DNA of 64,000 bases from DATKPE01 sp035524335 (GTDB lineage: Bacteria > Bacteroidota > Ignavibacteria > UBA10030 > SZUA-254), in assembly GCA_035524335.1 (NCBI GenBank), contig DATKPE010000061.1:72454-136453 (forward strand), given 5' to 3'. This document shows, piece after piece, positions 8,985 to 16,911 of the stretch (position 1 is the stretch's first letter; every line of letters starts with the position of its first letter). The position numbers and the translations under genes are program-made. Below the pieces are notes generated by a model that saw nothing but the letters and a program-made list of their open reading frames with translations, ran no database searches and had not been told where the DNA came from.

Positions 8985-10034
8985 TTATTGTTGGATTTGA
9001 ACGGTTCCGCCGTCTTTGACAAACTGCTGACCCACGGTAACCACACGATCCCCGGGATGCAGACCGCTCACGATCTGCGTCCGCCCGTTCTTTTCAACCC
9101 CGGGCACCACTGTAATTCTGTGCGCCACGTTTCCCTGTACCGTATAGACGCATAATCCCTGTTCATCCTTCAGGATCGAGATCGTCGGGAGAGTCAGGCC
9201 GTTCGCGAGCTCGGCAACGATGAGCTGGACATTCGCGTACATTCCCGGCTTGAGAAGAGCGCCGGGATTCGGAATGTCGATCTGCACGTCCATTGTTCTG
9301 CTGGTGAGATCGACGGCCTGGCTGAGCCGTGTCACAACGCCGTCGAAGGTCTTGCCGGGGTACGCATCGACCGAAATGATCGCTTTTTTGCCCTTCGTGA
9401 CCCGCGGGAGGTCCTTTTCCTGTATCGGAATGATCATTTTCATCGAGTTCATATCCATCAGCGTGTACAGGAGCGTATTGTCGGACGTGACGTTGGCTCC
9501 CTGGTCGAGATAGCGTTTCGTGATGATACCGCTGAAGGGGGCCGTGATATAGGCGTATCCGAGGCGCGTCCGGGCCGTCTCATACGCCGCCCTGGCAACC
9601 TTCATCGCCGCTTCGGCATTATCGAGATCCTGGCGGGCAATCAGGTTCTGACCGATGAGTTCCTTGTTCCGTTCGTAGGCCAGCCGGTTGTTCTCGTACG
9701 TCGCAGAGGTCTGCTGAAGCTGCTGGACAAGCTCCGTCGTATCGATCAGCGCGAGCAGTTCGCCCTCTTTCACCTGCGTTCCGATGTCGACGTAGATCTT
9801 TTCCAGATTGCCGCTCACCTTGGAGTAGATGCTCGCCTGCTGGATCGGGAGGATATCGCCCGTGTAGGACAGTTCGTCGTATACCGTCTCCTGTCGCGGG
9901 GGTTCACAGCGGACAAGCGGGGCGCTCTGACGGCGCTGATCGGAGGAGGCGTTTCCCTGCAGAATCCTGACAAGCAGAATCAGTGCAAACACCAGGACGA
10001 TGCCGGCGACAATGTACCACTTTTTATTCTTCAT
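8985..10034 (-). CDS. RND pump periplasmic adaptor (membrane-fusion protein)
   Basis: 349 aa. An N-terminal membrane anchor (WYIVAGIVLVFALILLV) is followed by a lipoyl-type half (GDILPIQQASIYSKVSGNL), a coiled-coil hairpin (about residues 100-150), the second lipoyl half (AYITAPFSGIITKRYLDQGA) and a beta-barrel with VTRLSQAVDLTSRTMDVQI. This order defines the HlyD/AcrA adaptor family. It bridges the RND pump and TolC-like duct. The gap to the pump gene is 18 bases, and the regulator lies just upstream, so one transcript is likely. Confidence 0.92.
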   Translation of the reverse strand: MKNKKWYIVAGIVLVFALILLVRILQGNASSDQRRQSAPLVRCEPPRQETVYDELSYTGDILPIQQASIYSKVSGNLEKIYVDIGTQVKEGELLALIDTTELVQQLQQTSATYENNRLAYERNKELIGQNLIARQDLDNAEAAMKVARAAYETARTRLGYAYITAPFSGIITKRYLDQGANVTSDNTLLYTLMDMNSMKMIIPIQEKDLPRVTKGKKAIISVDAYPGKTFDGVVTRLSQAVDLTSRTMDVQIDIPNPGALLKPGMYANVQLIVAELANGLTLPTISILKDEQGLCVYTVQGNVAHRITVVPGVEKNGRTQIVSGLHPGDRVVTVGQQFVKDGGTVQIQQ

Positions 10035-10062
10035 AAACTTCTCTGATCGTATGAGTGATCGG

Positions 10063-10707
10063 TTACTGTGAAGCGCATGTGGACGACTTCAGGCCGTTGA
10101 GAATGAGGTCCGTCACGAACAGCGCTTCCTGTTTCAGCTGTTGAAATTTTTCCGGATCGACGCGGGGTCCTTCGATGGAGCGGAGGAAATGGCACCGGAG
10201 ACCGCGGAGAACCTGGAGAAGTGCATACGATATGCGTTCAACCGGTGTGACCGTAAAATCGCCCGCATCCATCCCCCCTTTGAGGAAATGGCCGATGATG
10301 GCCTGTTCCTCGTCTGCAAACCGCTGGTATGTCTCCTGAAGAAACGGCTTCACCGTATGCCAGTTCCGAAAATCGGCGATGTTCAGGTTGGTCATGTTGT
10401 AGAAATTGTCCATCTTCATCGCAACATAATGCCGTATCTTTTTCGCGGCGGAACCCTTTTTCGCTGCGGCATCCTCGAGGGAGCAGATAAACTGCCGGTG
10501 TTCATTTTCCAGAACCGCCTGGAACAGTTCCTCCTTCGTCGGGAAATAATAATAGAGCGTCGCCTTTCCCATTCCGATCTCGGCCGCGATATCATTCATC
10601 GTGACTTTGGAAAAACCGAAATGGCCGAACTGCCGGAGGGCAGATTCGAGAATCTGCTTCCGGGTCGAATGATCCCCCGTATGATGGCCGGCTGAAGCTT
10701 TGGACAT
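10063..10707 (-). CDS. TetR/AcrR-family repressor of the efflux operon
   Basis: 214 aa. The N-terminal helix-turn-helix (ILESALRQFGHFGFSK, then DIAAEIGMGKATLYYYF) is classic TetR; the C-terminal ligand-binding half is divergent, as usual. A TTG ten codons upstream would fall on the -10 element of the promoter at 10737-10765, so the ATG at 10707 is preferred, giving a leader of about 20 bases with no good Shine-Dalgarno sequence. It is the first gene of the tetR-adaptor-RND-tolC unit, so it probably represses its own operon in response to a pumped compound. Confidence 0.9.
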   Translation of the reverse strand: MSKASAGHHTGDHSTRKQILESALRQFGHFGFSKVTMNDIAAEIGMGKATLYYYFPTKEELFQAVLENEHRQFICSLEDAAAKKGSAAKKIRHYVAMKMDNFYNMTNLNIADFRNWHTVKPFLQETYQRFADEEQAIIGHFLKGGMDAGDFTVTPVERISYALLQVLRGLRCHFLRSIEGPRVDPEKFQQLKQEALFVTDLILNGLKSSTCASQ

Positions 10708-10710
10708 GGG

Positions 10711-10737
10711 TTCGACTATTAGACCATAAAAGTCCAA
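10711..10737. promoter_or_regulatory. Candidate TetR operator (inverted repeat)
   Basis: TTCGACT and AGTCCAA, 13 bases apart, form an inverted repeat matching at 6 of 7 positions. It lies exactly between the -10 element and the ATG of the tetR gene, where autorepressing TetR proteins commonly bind. The role is inferred from position and symmetry only. Confidence 0.45.
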
Positions 10738-10765
10738 TTATACTAATCCCCGGAATCAGAGTCAA
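10737..10765 (-). promoter_or_regulatory. Sigma-70 promoter of the efflux operon
   Basis: On the minus strand TTGACT, a 17-base spacer and TATAAT form a near-consensus promoter. The expected transcript start is about 20-25 bases before the ATG at 10707. Confidence 0.75.
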
Positions 10766-10823
10766 ACCTTCACCATCCTCCCCGCAGGGCCGGTCTCCGG
10801 CACCATCCCCGCCCCGAGAACAT

Positions 10824-10852
10824 TTCCGTTACCGCCGGAAATTTGGTATATT
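10824..10852 (+). promoter_or_regulatory. Possible promoter of the bacilliredoxin gene
   Basis: TTCCGT, 17 bases, then TATATT. The -10 is good and the -35 weak. The position, about 42 bases before the ATG, is suitable. Confidence 0.35.
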
Positions 10853-10894
10853 TACCGATCAGTTGTACGGGTTCTTTATCACACGGAGAGCGTC

Positions 10895-11320
10895 ATGTAC
10901 GACATACTTGTTCAGCAGATCAAAGGCGAGGTGACACGCCTCGGGGTAAGGGAACTGACCACCCCGGGGGAAGTCGACAGAACTCTGACCCAACAGCCGG
11001 GGACCTGTCTCCTGTTCGTCAATTCGGTCTGCGGATGCGCAGGGGGCATTGCCCGGCCGGCGCTTGCGCTGGCACTCCGCCATTCCGTCCGGCCCGACGT
11101 GGTGGCGACGGTCTTCGCAAGCGGCGACAGGGAAGCGACGCAGAGAGCCCGGAGCTACCTGACGAACATGCCTCCCTCGTCTCCGTCCTTCGCCCTGCTG
11201 AAGAACGGCAAACTTGTCGAGATGATTCACCGGTCCGACATTGAACTTCTGGATCCCGCTGAACTTGCGGTGCTCCTGACCGCGATGTTCGACCGGCACT
11301 GCGCCGGCACGGCTTCGTAG
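10895..11320 (+). CDS. Bacilliredoxin, BrxA/BrxB (YphP/YqiW) family
   Basis: 141 aa, the usual family length. The active-site CGC motif sits in LFVNSVCGCAGGIARPA, followed by the family's SPSFALLKNGKLVEMIHRSD region. In bacillithiol-using bacteria this thioredoxin-fold protein removes bacillithiol from mixed disulfides on proteins, so its presence hints at bacillithiol-based redox control. The start is supported by GGAG about eight bases upstream. The gene stands alone between a possible promoter and a strong terminator. Confidence 0.9.
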   Translation: MYDILVQQIKGEVTRLGVRELTTPGEVDRTLTQQPGTCLLFVNSVCGCAGGIARPALALALRHSVRPDVVATVFASGDREATQRARSYLTNMPPSSPSFALLKNGKLVEMIHRSDIELLDPAELAVLLTAMFDRHCAGTAS

Positions 11321-11374
11321 AAGGCCGGCTCTCCGGTAAAATTCATTCAGTTGCCCGTGTCGCCTGATGGGCCG

Positions 11375-11410
11375 ACGCCTTGGGCAGTGCATCTGCTTAA
11401 GGCGTTTTTT
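11375..11410 (+). terminator. Intrinsic terminator after the bacilliredoxin gene
   Basis: A 13-pair stem with two G-U pairs (arms 11375-11387 and 11393-11405, starting ACGCCTT and ending AAGGCGT) encloses a 5-base loop and runs into six Ts. This is a textbook rho-independent terminator. It also insulates typA. Confidence 0.88.
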
Positions 11411-11437
11411 ATTCACCCCCAACCGTTTCACCGAAGA

Positions 11438-13291
11438 ATGATCTCACAGGAAAACATACGAAACATCGCCATCATCGCACACGTTGACCACGGAAAAACA
11501 ACCCTGGTCGATCACATGCTCCGCCAGACCGGCACATTCCGCGACAACCAGGAGGTTGTGAAGCGGGTGATGGATTCCAACGAACTGGAACGCGAGCGCG
11601 GCATCACCATTCTGGCAAAGAATACGGCGGTGTTCTACAGCGATCCCGCCGGAAAACAGAAACTCAAGATCAACATCGTCGACACGCCCGGTCATTCCGA
11701 TTTCGCCGGGGAAGTCGAACGAACGCTCAAAATGGTCGAAGGGGTCCTCCTCCTCGTCGACGCCGCAGAAGGCCCCCTTCCCGGAACGAAGTTCGTCCTG
11801 AAGAAATCGCTCGACCTGAACCTTCAGCCGATCGTCGTCATCAACAAGATCGACCGGAAGGATGCCCGGGCCCACGTCGTACTGGACGAGGTCTTCGAGC
11901 TCTTCCTTTCGCTCGGCGCCCACGATCACCAGCTCGACTTCCCGACCATTTACTGCATCTCAAAACAGGGAATCGCAAAACGCGAGCTGGAGGATGAAAG
12001 TTCCGATCTCCGGCCCCTGTTCGACGCAATTGTCAGCAGGATACCCCCGCCGCGGGGCGACAGCAGTGCTCCGTTCAAGATGCTCGTCACGACGATCGAC
12101 TACAATGATTACCTGGGCCGCCTCGGCATCGGAAAGATAGAACAGGGCACCATCCGGCTCGGCGCCCCGATGAAGGTGGTCCACCGCGACACGTCGGTTG
12201 AAGACGCCCGGGTTTCGAAAATCTATACATTTGAAGGGCTGAAGCGGATCGAGATCAGCACCGGCGAGGTCGGGGATATCATCGCCATCGCCGGAATGGA
12301 GGATGTCGACATCGGCGAAACCATCGCCGATGCGGCCGATCCCACGCCCCTCCGGTTCGTGACCATCGAAGAACCGACCATGTCGATGAATTTCGTGGTC
12401 AATAATTCCCCATTTGCCGGACAGGAAGGGCGATACGTCACCACCCGCAATCTGGGCGAACGCCTCGCGCGCGAACTGCGCTCCAATGTGAGCCTTCGCG
12501 TCGAGCTCACCGACAGCCCCGACGTGTTCAAGGTAAGCGGGCGCGGCGAACTGCATCTGGGCATCCTGATCGAGACGATGCGGCGTGAAGGGTACGAATT
12601 TCAGGTCTCCGCTCCCGAGGTCATCTACAAACGCATCGACGACGTTCTGTGCGAACCGATGGAACATGTCATCATCGACGTCCCGGACGAGTTCTCGGGA
12701 GCGGTCATCCAGAACCTCGGGCGCCGGCGCGGCATCATGAAGAATATGCTCCCCTCCCAGGGCAACACGCGGCTTGAATTCATCGTCCCGGCCCGCGGCC
12801 TGCTCGGCTTCCGGTCGGAGTTCATGACCGAGACAAAGGGTACCGGCATCCTCCACCACAATTTCCACGGCTACGAGCCCTACAAGGGCGATCTTTCCAC
12901 GCGCAACAAAGGCGCCGTCATCCAGCTGGAGGACGGATCCGCAACAGGCTACGCGATGTGGAAACTCCAGGAACGGATGACCTTCTTCATCGAACCCGGG
13001 ACCCGCGTCTACAAGGGAATGATCGTCGGCGAAAACGCGCGCGAGGAGGATATCATCGTCAATGTCTGTAAAACCAAACAGCTCACCAATATGCGCGCCA
13101 GCGGCGCGGATGAGGCGATCCGCCTCGAACCTCCCCGCATCCATTCGCTGGAACAGGCAATCGAATGGATCGCGGACGATGAATACATCGAGGTGACCCC
13201 CAAGTCGCTCCGCCTCCGGAAACGCTACCTCGACCACAATGAGCGCCTGCGCATGTCGAAAAGCAAGACACTCGCCCTCGACGAGGAGTGA
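11438..13291 (+). CDS. typA: Ribosome-associated GTPase TypA/BipA
   Basis: 617 aa, the normal family length. The translational-GTPase motifs are AHVDHGKTTL (P-loop), ERERGITILAKNTAV (switch I), DTPGHSDF (switch II) and NKIDR. The EF-G-like domains III and V follow (GRGELHLGILIETMRREG), then the TypA-specific C-terminal domain (GLLGFRSEFMTETKGTG). It binds the ribosome in a GTP-dependent way and supports growth under cold or stress and ribosome assembly. The ATG at 11438 begins just before the G domain; an upstream in-frame extension would run through the terminator and is rejected. Confidence 0.95.
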   Translation: MISQENIRNIAIIAHVDHGKTTLVDHMLRQTGTFRDNQEVVKRVMDSNELERERGITILAKNTAVFYSDPAGKQKLKINIVDTPGHSDFAGEVERTLKMVEGVLLLVDAAEGPLPGTKFVLKKSLDLNLQPIVVINKIDRKDARAHVVLDEVFELFLSLGAHDHQLDFPTIYCISKQGIAKRELEDESSDLRPLFDAIVSRIPPPRGDSSAPFKMLVTTIDYNDYLGRLGIGKIEQGTIRLGAPMKVVHRDTSVEDARVSKIYTFEGLKRIEISTGEVGDIIAIAGMEDVDIGETIADAADPTPLRFVTIEEPTMSMNFVVNNSPFAGQEGRYVTTRNLGERLARELRSNVSLRVELTDSPDVFKVSGRGELHLGILIETMRREGYEFQVSAPEVIYKRIDDVLCEPMEHVIIDVPDEFSGAVIQNLGRRRGIMKNMLPSQGNTRLEFIVPARGLLGFRSEFMTETKGTGILHHNFHGYEPYKGDLSTRNKGAVIQLEDGSATGYAMWKLQERMTFFIEPGTRVYKGMIVGENAREEDIIVNVCKTKQLTNMRASGADEAIRLEPPRIHSLEQAIEWIADDEYIEVTPKSLRLRKRYLDHNERLRMSKSKTLALDEE

Positions 13292-13308
13292 TCTCCCCCT
13301 TCCGCGCC

Positions 13309-14484
13309 ATGTTTTCGGAAAGAACAAACTGGCAGAGAAGTCCCAACGCACTCAGTCTCCTCTCGGATCGTCTCCGGGGAAGCGGCAGACAGATCCTGGA
13401 TCTGACATCCTCCAATCCGACGGAGCTCGGCTTCCCCTACCCCGCCGAGCAGATCGCCTCCGCCCTCTCATCACATTCCAGCCTGCGTTACCGTCCGGAA
13501 GCCCGCGGACTGCTCTCGGCGCGCGAAACCGTCGTACGCACCTATGCGGAACAACAGACCCCGATCGGGATGGATGACGTTTTCCTGACCGCCAGCACAA
13601 GTGAGGCTTATACGCTCATCATGAAGCTCCTCTGCAATCCGGGCGAGGAGCTCCTGGTGCCCAAACCGTCCTACCCCCTTTTCGAATTCATCGCCCGGAT
13701 CTGCGACGTCTCCCTCCGGCCGTACCGCCTTCTGTACGACGGGTCGTGGCATATCGATTTTGCCTCACTGCAGGAAGCCGTCTCTCCTGCAACGCGCGGC
13801 ATCATCGTTGTCCAGCCCCATAACCCGACGGGACATTATCTTTCAGCGGACGAGCATGCCATCCTCGACCGCATCGCGGCGGATCGGAATCTCCCGGTCA
13901 TCTGTGACGAGGTATTCATCGATTATTCCTTCCCGGGTGCCCAGGCGCCCGCCAGCACCGCCGGAAGAGAGGCGACTCTCACCTTTACGCTGAACGGCCT
14001 GTCAAAACTGGCGGCTCTTCCGCAGATGAAGCTCGGCTGGATCGTCCTTTCGGGTCCGCGCGGCGCGCGGCAGGAAGCCGCAGAGCGGCTGGAGATCCTC
14101 TGCGATACCTATCTCTCGGTGAACACACCGGTTCAGCTCGCTCTCGCCGGGCTGTTGGAGGCGGGCGGTGTTGTACGTCAGGCAATACGTGAACGAACGG
14201 CGGGCAATTACGGGCAGATGGCGGGGCGTTTTTCCGGGGATTCTCCATGCACGGCTCTTGCCTGCAGTGCCGGATGGTACGGCATGCTGCGGCTTCCGAA
14301 TATCAGGAATGACGAAGAGTGGGCGGTGCAGATTCTCGAACAGGCCGCTGTGGCGGTGTTTCCCGGTTATTTCTTCGAGGCCGGGCACGATCAGCTGATC
14401 GTCGTCAGTCTTCTCCCCCCGCCCGGTCAGTTCGCGGAAGCCGTCGGGCGGATCGACGACCTCGTCCGGCGGTCACTTTCCTAG
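13309..14484 (+). CDS. PLP-dependent class I/II aminotransferase
   Basis: 391 aa from the ATG at 13309 (MFSERTNW, the usual family N-terminus). A GTG at 13288 overlapping the typA stop is the alternative. Fold-type I features are visible: the HNPTG loop, CDEVFIDY with the PLP-contacting Asp, and the Schiff-base lysine in LNGLSK about residue 235, then KLGWIVLSGP. The exact amino-acid substrate cannot be read from the sequence; related proteins are annotated only as pyridoxal-phosphate-dependent aminotransferases. The last 12 bases overlap the convergent DUF2461 gene. Confidence 0.88.
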   Translation: MFSERTNWQRSPNALSLLSDRLRGSGRQILDLTSSNPTELGFPYPAEQIASALSSHSSLRYRPEARGLLSARETVVRTYAEQQTPIGMDDVFLTASTSEAYTLIMKLLCNPGEELLVPKPSYPLFEFIARICDVSLRPYRLLYDGSWHIDFASLQEAVSPATRGIIVVQPHNPTGHYLSADEHAILDRIAADRNLPVICDEVFIDYSFPGAQAPASTAGREATLTFTLNGLSKLAALPQMKLGWIVLSGPRGARQEAAERLEILCDTYLSVNTPVQLALAGLLEAGGVVRQAIRERTAGNYGQMAGRFSGDSPCTALACSAGWYGMLRLPNIRNDEEWAVQILEQAAVAVFPGYFFEAGHDQLIVVSLLPPPGQFAEAVGRIDDLVRRSLS

Positions 14485-15183
14485 TGCGCTGTTCAGAAAC
14501 CGGATCAGCGGTGCGAGCTCCCCGTAGAGGGAGGCGACGGCATCGGGAAATTTTCTCCGGAAACATGTCTCCAGGCTCCATTCGACGCCCGTGAAGAACT
14601 GCTTGAATTTCAACCATTCCACCATGGGGTGATCCGGAGCGTACCCCAGCGGCGCCCGCTGAAGCTTTTCTCCCTCGAGGGTACCGAAGGTTTTCACAAA
14701 GGATTTGTCCCGGACGATCGCGAGGAATTCCTCCGGCCGGGTGGCGATGGCTCTCCGGAGCTTTTTCAACTGCGGCCCGTCCGGCATGTAAATTCCTCCC
14801 CCCGCATAAACGCCGTCAGGTTCGATGTGAAGATAAAATCCGGCGCTCTCCTCCCAGTGACCGCGGAGATGAAAGACCGCCGCAACGTGTGTTTTGTACG
14901 GCAGTTTGTTCTTGCTGAAACGGGTATCGCGGTAAATCCGGAAGATATTCTTCTTCGGATTGATTTCGATCTCAGGAACGATTCCCGAGAGCGGACCTTT
15001 GAGCGCCGCAATCAGGGAGAGCATGGGCAGTTTAACCTGTTCCTCGTACCGGAGCTTGTTCGCCGCAAACCACTCCCTGTTGTTGTTCTTCTTCAACTGC
15101 CGGAGGAAGGCGATGCCTTCTTCCGGAAACCCTTCGAACGGCGGAAAAAATTCTTCATCCAGAAATTTCTGCCCTTTGCTCAT
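14473..15183 (-). CDS. DUF2461 (TIGR02453) family protein
   Basis: 236 aa, typical for the family. Recognisable segments are FLRQLKKNNNREWFAANK near the N-terminus, FRIYRDTRFSKNKLPYKTH in the middle and GFYLHIEPDGVYAGGGIYMP after it. The molecular function of this family is not established. Its ATG overlaps the murQ stop by four bases, placing it last in the mnmE-mnmG-rsmG-murQ run. Its 3' end overlaps the convergent aminotransferase gene by 12 bases. Confidence 0.85.
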   Translation of the reverse strand: MSKGQKFLDEEFFPPFEGFPEEGIAFLRQLKKNNNREWFAANKLRYEEQVKLPMLSLIAALKGPLSGIVPEIEINPKKNIFRIYRDTRFSKNKLPYKTHVAAVFHLRGHWEESAGFYLHIEPDGVYAGGGIYMPDGPQLKKLRRAIATRPEEFLAIVRDKSFVKTFGTLEGEKLQRAPLGYAPDHPMVEWLKFKQFFTGVEWSLETCFRRKFPDAVASLYGELAPLIRFLNSALGK

Positions 15184-16127
15184 CGTCTCTTTCCCGAAGC
15201 CTTTCTGATAAAACCGTTTGCCTTCCTGAGCCTTTTTTCTGCCGCCTCCGCCGAAATTCCGAGCTGCAACGCGACAATTGCCGTTTTTGCCTTCCCCCCG
15301 GCCGTTTTCAGCGCAGCCTCCGCCTCCGCGTATCCCGCGCCGGAGGCAAGCATGACAATCCGCTTTGCGCGCTCCTCCAGTTTTCGGCTCTTCATCTGAA
15401 GATCGACCATCATGTTTTCATAGACTTTTCCGAGCCTGATCATCGAAGCGGTGGTGATCATGTTCAGCGCCATTTTTTGAGCAGTGCCCGCCTTCATCCT
15501 GGTCGATCCCATGATCACCTCCGGCCCCACTTCAATGCAGACCGGAACGTCGATCGACCGGCGAATGTCGGCGAAGGAGGCGTTTCTCAGAACGGACTTC
15601 GGATTCGTCGTGATGAACAGAGTCGTCGCTCCCCGTCGCTTCGCCTCACGGACGGCCCCCGCGACAAACGGCGTCCGGAAACTTGCGGCGATACCGCAGA
15701 CCACATCCTTCCGGGAGATCCGATGCCTGCGGATCTGCCGCATTCCTTCCGCATACCTGTCCTCCACCCCCTCCATCGAACGGAATACCGCATTTTTCCC
15801 GCCGGCGATGATCGCCTGGATCATGCCGGGATCCGTCCCAAATGTGGGGGGGCATTCGGATGCATCGAGGACGCCCAGTCTTCCGCTGGTTCCCGCGCCG
15901 ACATAGAACAGCCGGCCCCCCTGCCGGAGCGCACGGACGACCGCTTCAACAGCCCGGGCGATCGAGGGCAGTTCCCTCCGTACCGCCCGCGGAACCGTCA
16001 TATCCTCCCGGTTGATGATCCCGAGAATGCGCCGCACCGGAAGCAGATCGATCGATCTGCTCCGGGGGTTCCGCTGTTCGGTGGCGAGCCTGCGGAGCTG
16101 ATCAAACAATTTCGTTGAATCTTTCAT
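15180..16127 (-). CDS. murQ: N-acetylmuramic acid 6-phosphate etherase
   Basis: 315 aa. It contains the SIS sugar-isomerase domain with GAGTSGRLGVLDASE and PPTFGT, and the second family signature GPEVIMGSTRMKAGTAQK. A small C-terminal helical part follows. MurQ cleaves the lactyl ether of MurNAc-6-P to give GlcNAc-6-P and D-lactate during recycling of cell-wall sugars. It starts shortly after the rsmG stop and is followed by DUF2461 with an ATGA overlap. No amgK, nagA or muropeptide-transport genes are nearby, so the rest of the recycling pathway would be elsewhere. Confidence 0.93.
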   Translation of the reverse strand: MKDSTKLFDQLRRLATEQRNPRSRSIDLLPVRRILGIINREDMTVPRAVRRELPSIARAVEAVVRALRQGGRLFYVGAGTSGRLGVLDASECPPTFGTDPGMIQAIIAGGKNAVFRSMEGVEDRYAEGMRQIRRHRISRKDVVCGIAASFRTPFVAGAVREAKRRGATTLFITTNPKSVLRNASFADIRRSIDVPVCIEVGPEVIMGSTRMKAGTAQKMALNMITTASMIRLGKVYENMMVDLQMKSRKLEERAKRIVMLASGAGYAEAEAALKTAGGKAKTAIVALQLGISAEAAEKRLRKANGFIRKASGKRR

Positions 16128-16131
16128 CCCG

Positions 16132-16800
16132 TTATGGCCTAATGATAATCATTTTTTTGTCGACAAGCTCCCCGGCCGCTTCGCCGGCATCGAATACTAT
16201 CGGTACGACGTCGATGGCCGACGGCTGGTGACGGCGGCGGGCGCGTTCCGCCTCCTCCCCGATATCTCCCCCTTTCAGCAGGATAATGGATCCGGTCGGA
16301 AGAGAGATGCGCCTGCCTTCCCCCGGCGATGAGGCCGGAGACCTGCGGGGGGCCAGAAGCGGTTTTCCCCACGTAATGAGGTCCTCCATCGGAGCGACGG
16401 CCCGGGCGAAAAGATAGTCGTACGCGGCCGGAGGCTGTTTCCCGCCGGCCAGATCTTCGACCCGCGACGTGATCACCTCAACATTCGGAAGATGAAGACG
16501 GGAAACGATATCGGCAACCGCGGTCGTTTTTTTCCGGATCGAGTCGACGAGGGTGATCCGGATCGACGGGTACAGAATTGCGATTGGAATTCCGGGGAGT
16601 CCGCCTCCCGTTCCGATATCGAGGAGAGACGTCCGCTCAACCAGTGAATGGGAGAAGAGAAACGAAATGGAGCCGAGAAGATGGCGCGTCCATATTCTGT
16701 CGGTATCCTTCCGGGAGACAAGATTTATTTTTGCATTCCATTCGAGAAGGAGATCGGTGTAAGCCGAGAACGCGGCAAGTTCGGCATCATTCATCTGCAT
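16132..16800 (-). CDS. rsmG: 16S rRNA (guanine-527-N7)-methyltransferase
   Basis: 222 aa from the ATG at 16800. A second ATG lies two codons further in, and an upstream TTG would give an atypical extension. Family features are a helical N-terminus (YTDLLLEWNAKINLVS), the SAM-binding LLDIGTGGGLPGIPIA, then a VDSIRKK stretch and the YDYLFARAVAPMEDLI region. RsmG methylates G527 in the 530 loop of 16S rRNA; loss gives low-level streptomycin resistance in other bacteria. Here it follows mnmG as in many origin regions, but the usual parAB genes do not follow it. Confidence 0.92.
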   Translation of the reverse strand: MQMNDAELAAFSAYTDLLLEWNAKINLVSRKDTDRIWTRHLLGSISFLFSHSLVERTSLLDIGTGGGLPGIPIAILYPSIRITLVDSIRKKTTAVADIVSRLHLPNVEVITSRVEDLAGGKQPPAAYDYLFARAVAPMEDLITWGKPLLAPRRSPASSPGEGRRISLPTGSIILLKGGDIGEEAERARRRHQPSAIDVVPIVFDAGEAAGELVDKKMIIIRP

Positions 16801-16893
16801 GCCGTTCTTGAGGCAGATTGTTCTGAATTTAAGCGCCCGTGGCGTCAATTATGTGCCATATAAATAATTGTTTATATTGAATTTATAGCGCGC

Positions 16894-16909
16894 TATTTCA
16901 CGTGAAACA
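16894..16909. other. parS-like site (one mismatch)
   Basis: TATTTCACGTGAAACA differs from the bacterial parS consensus TGTTNCACGTGAAACA at one position. It lies in the 111-base AT-rich gap between mnmG and rsmG, about 6.5 kb from dnaA. ParB would load here to build the origin-segregation complex. Confidence 0.75.
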
Positions 16910-16911
16910 TT

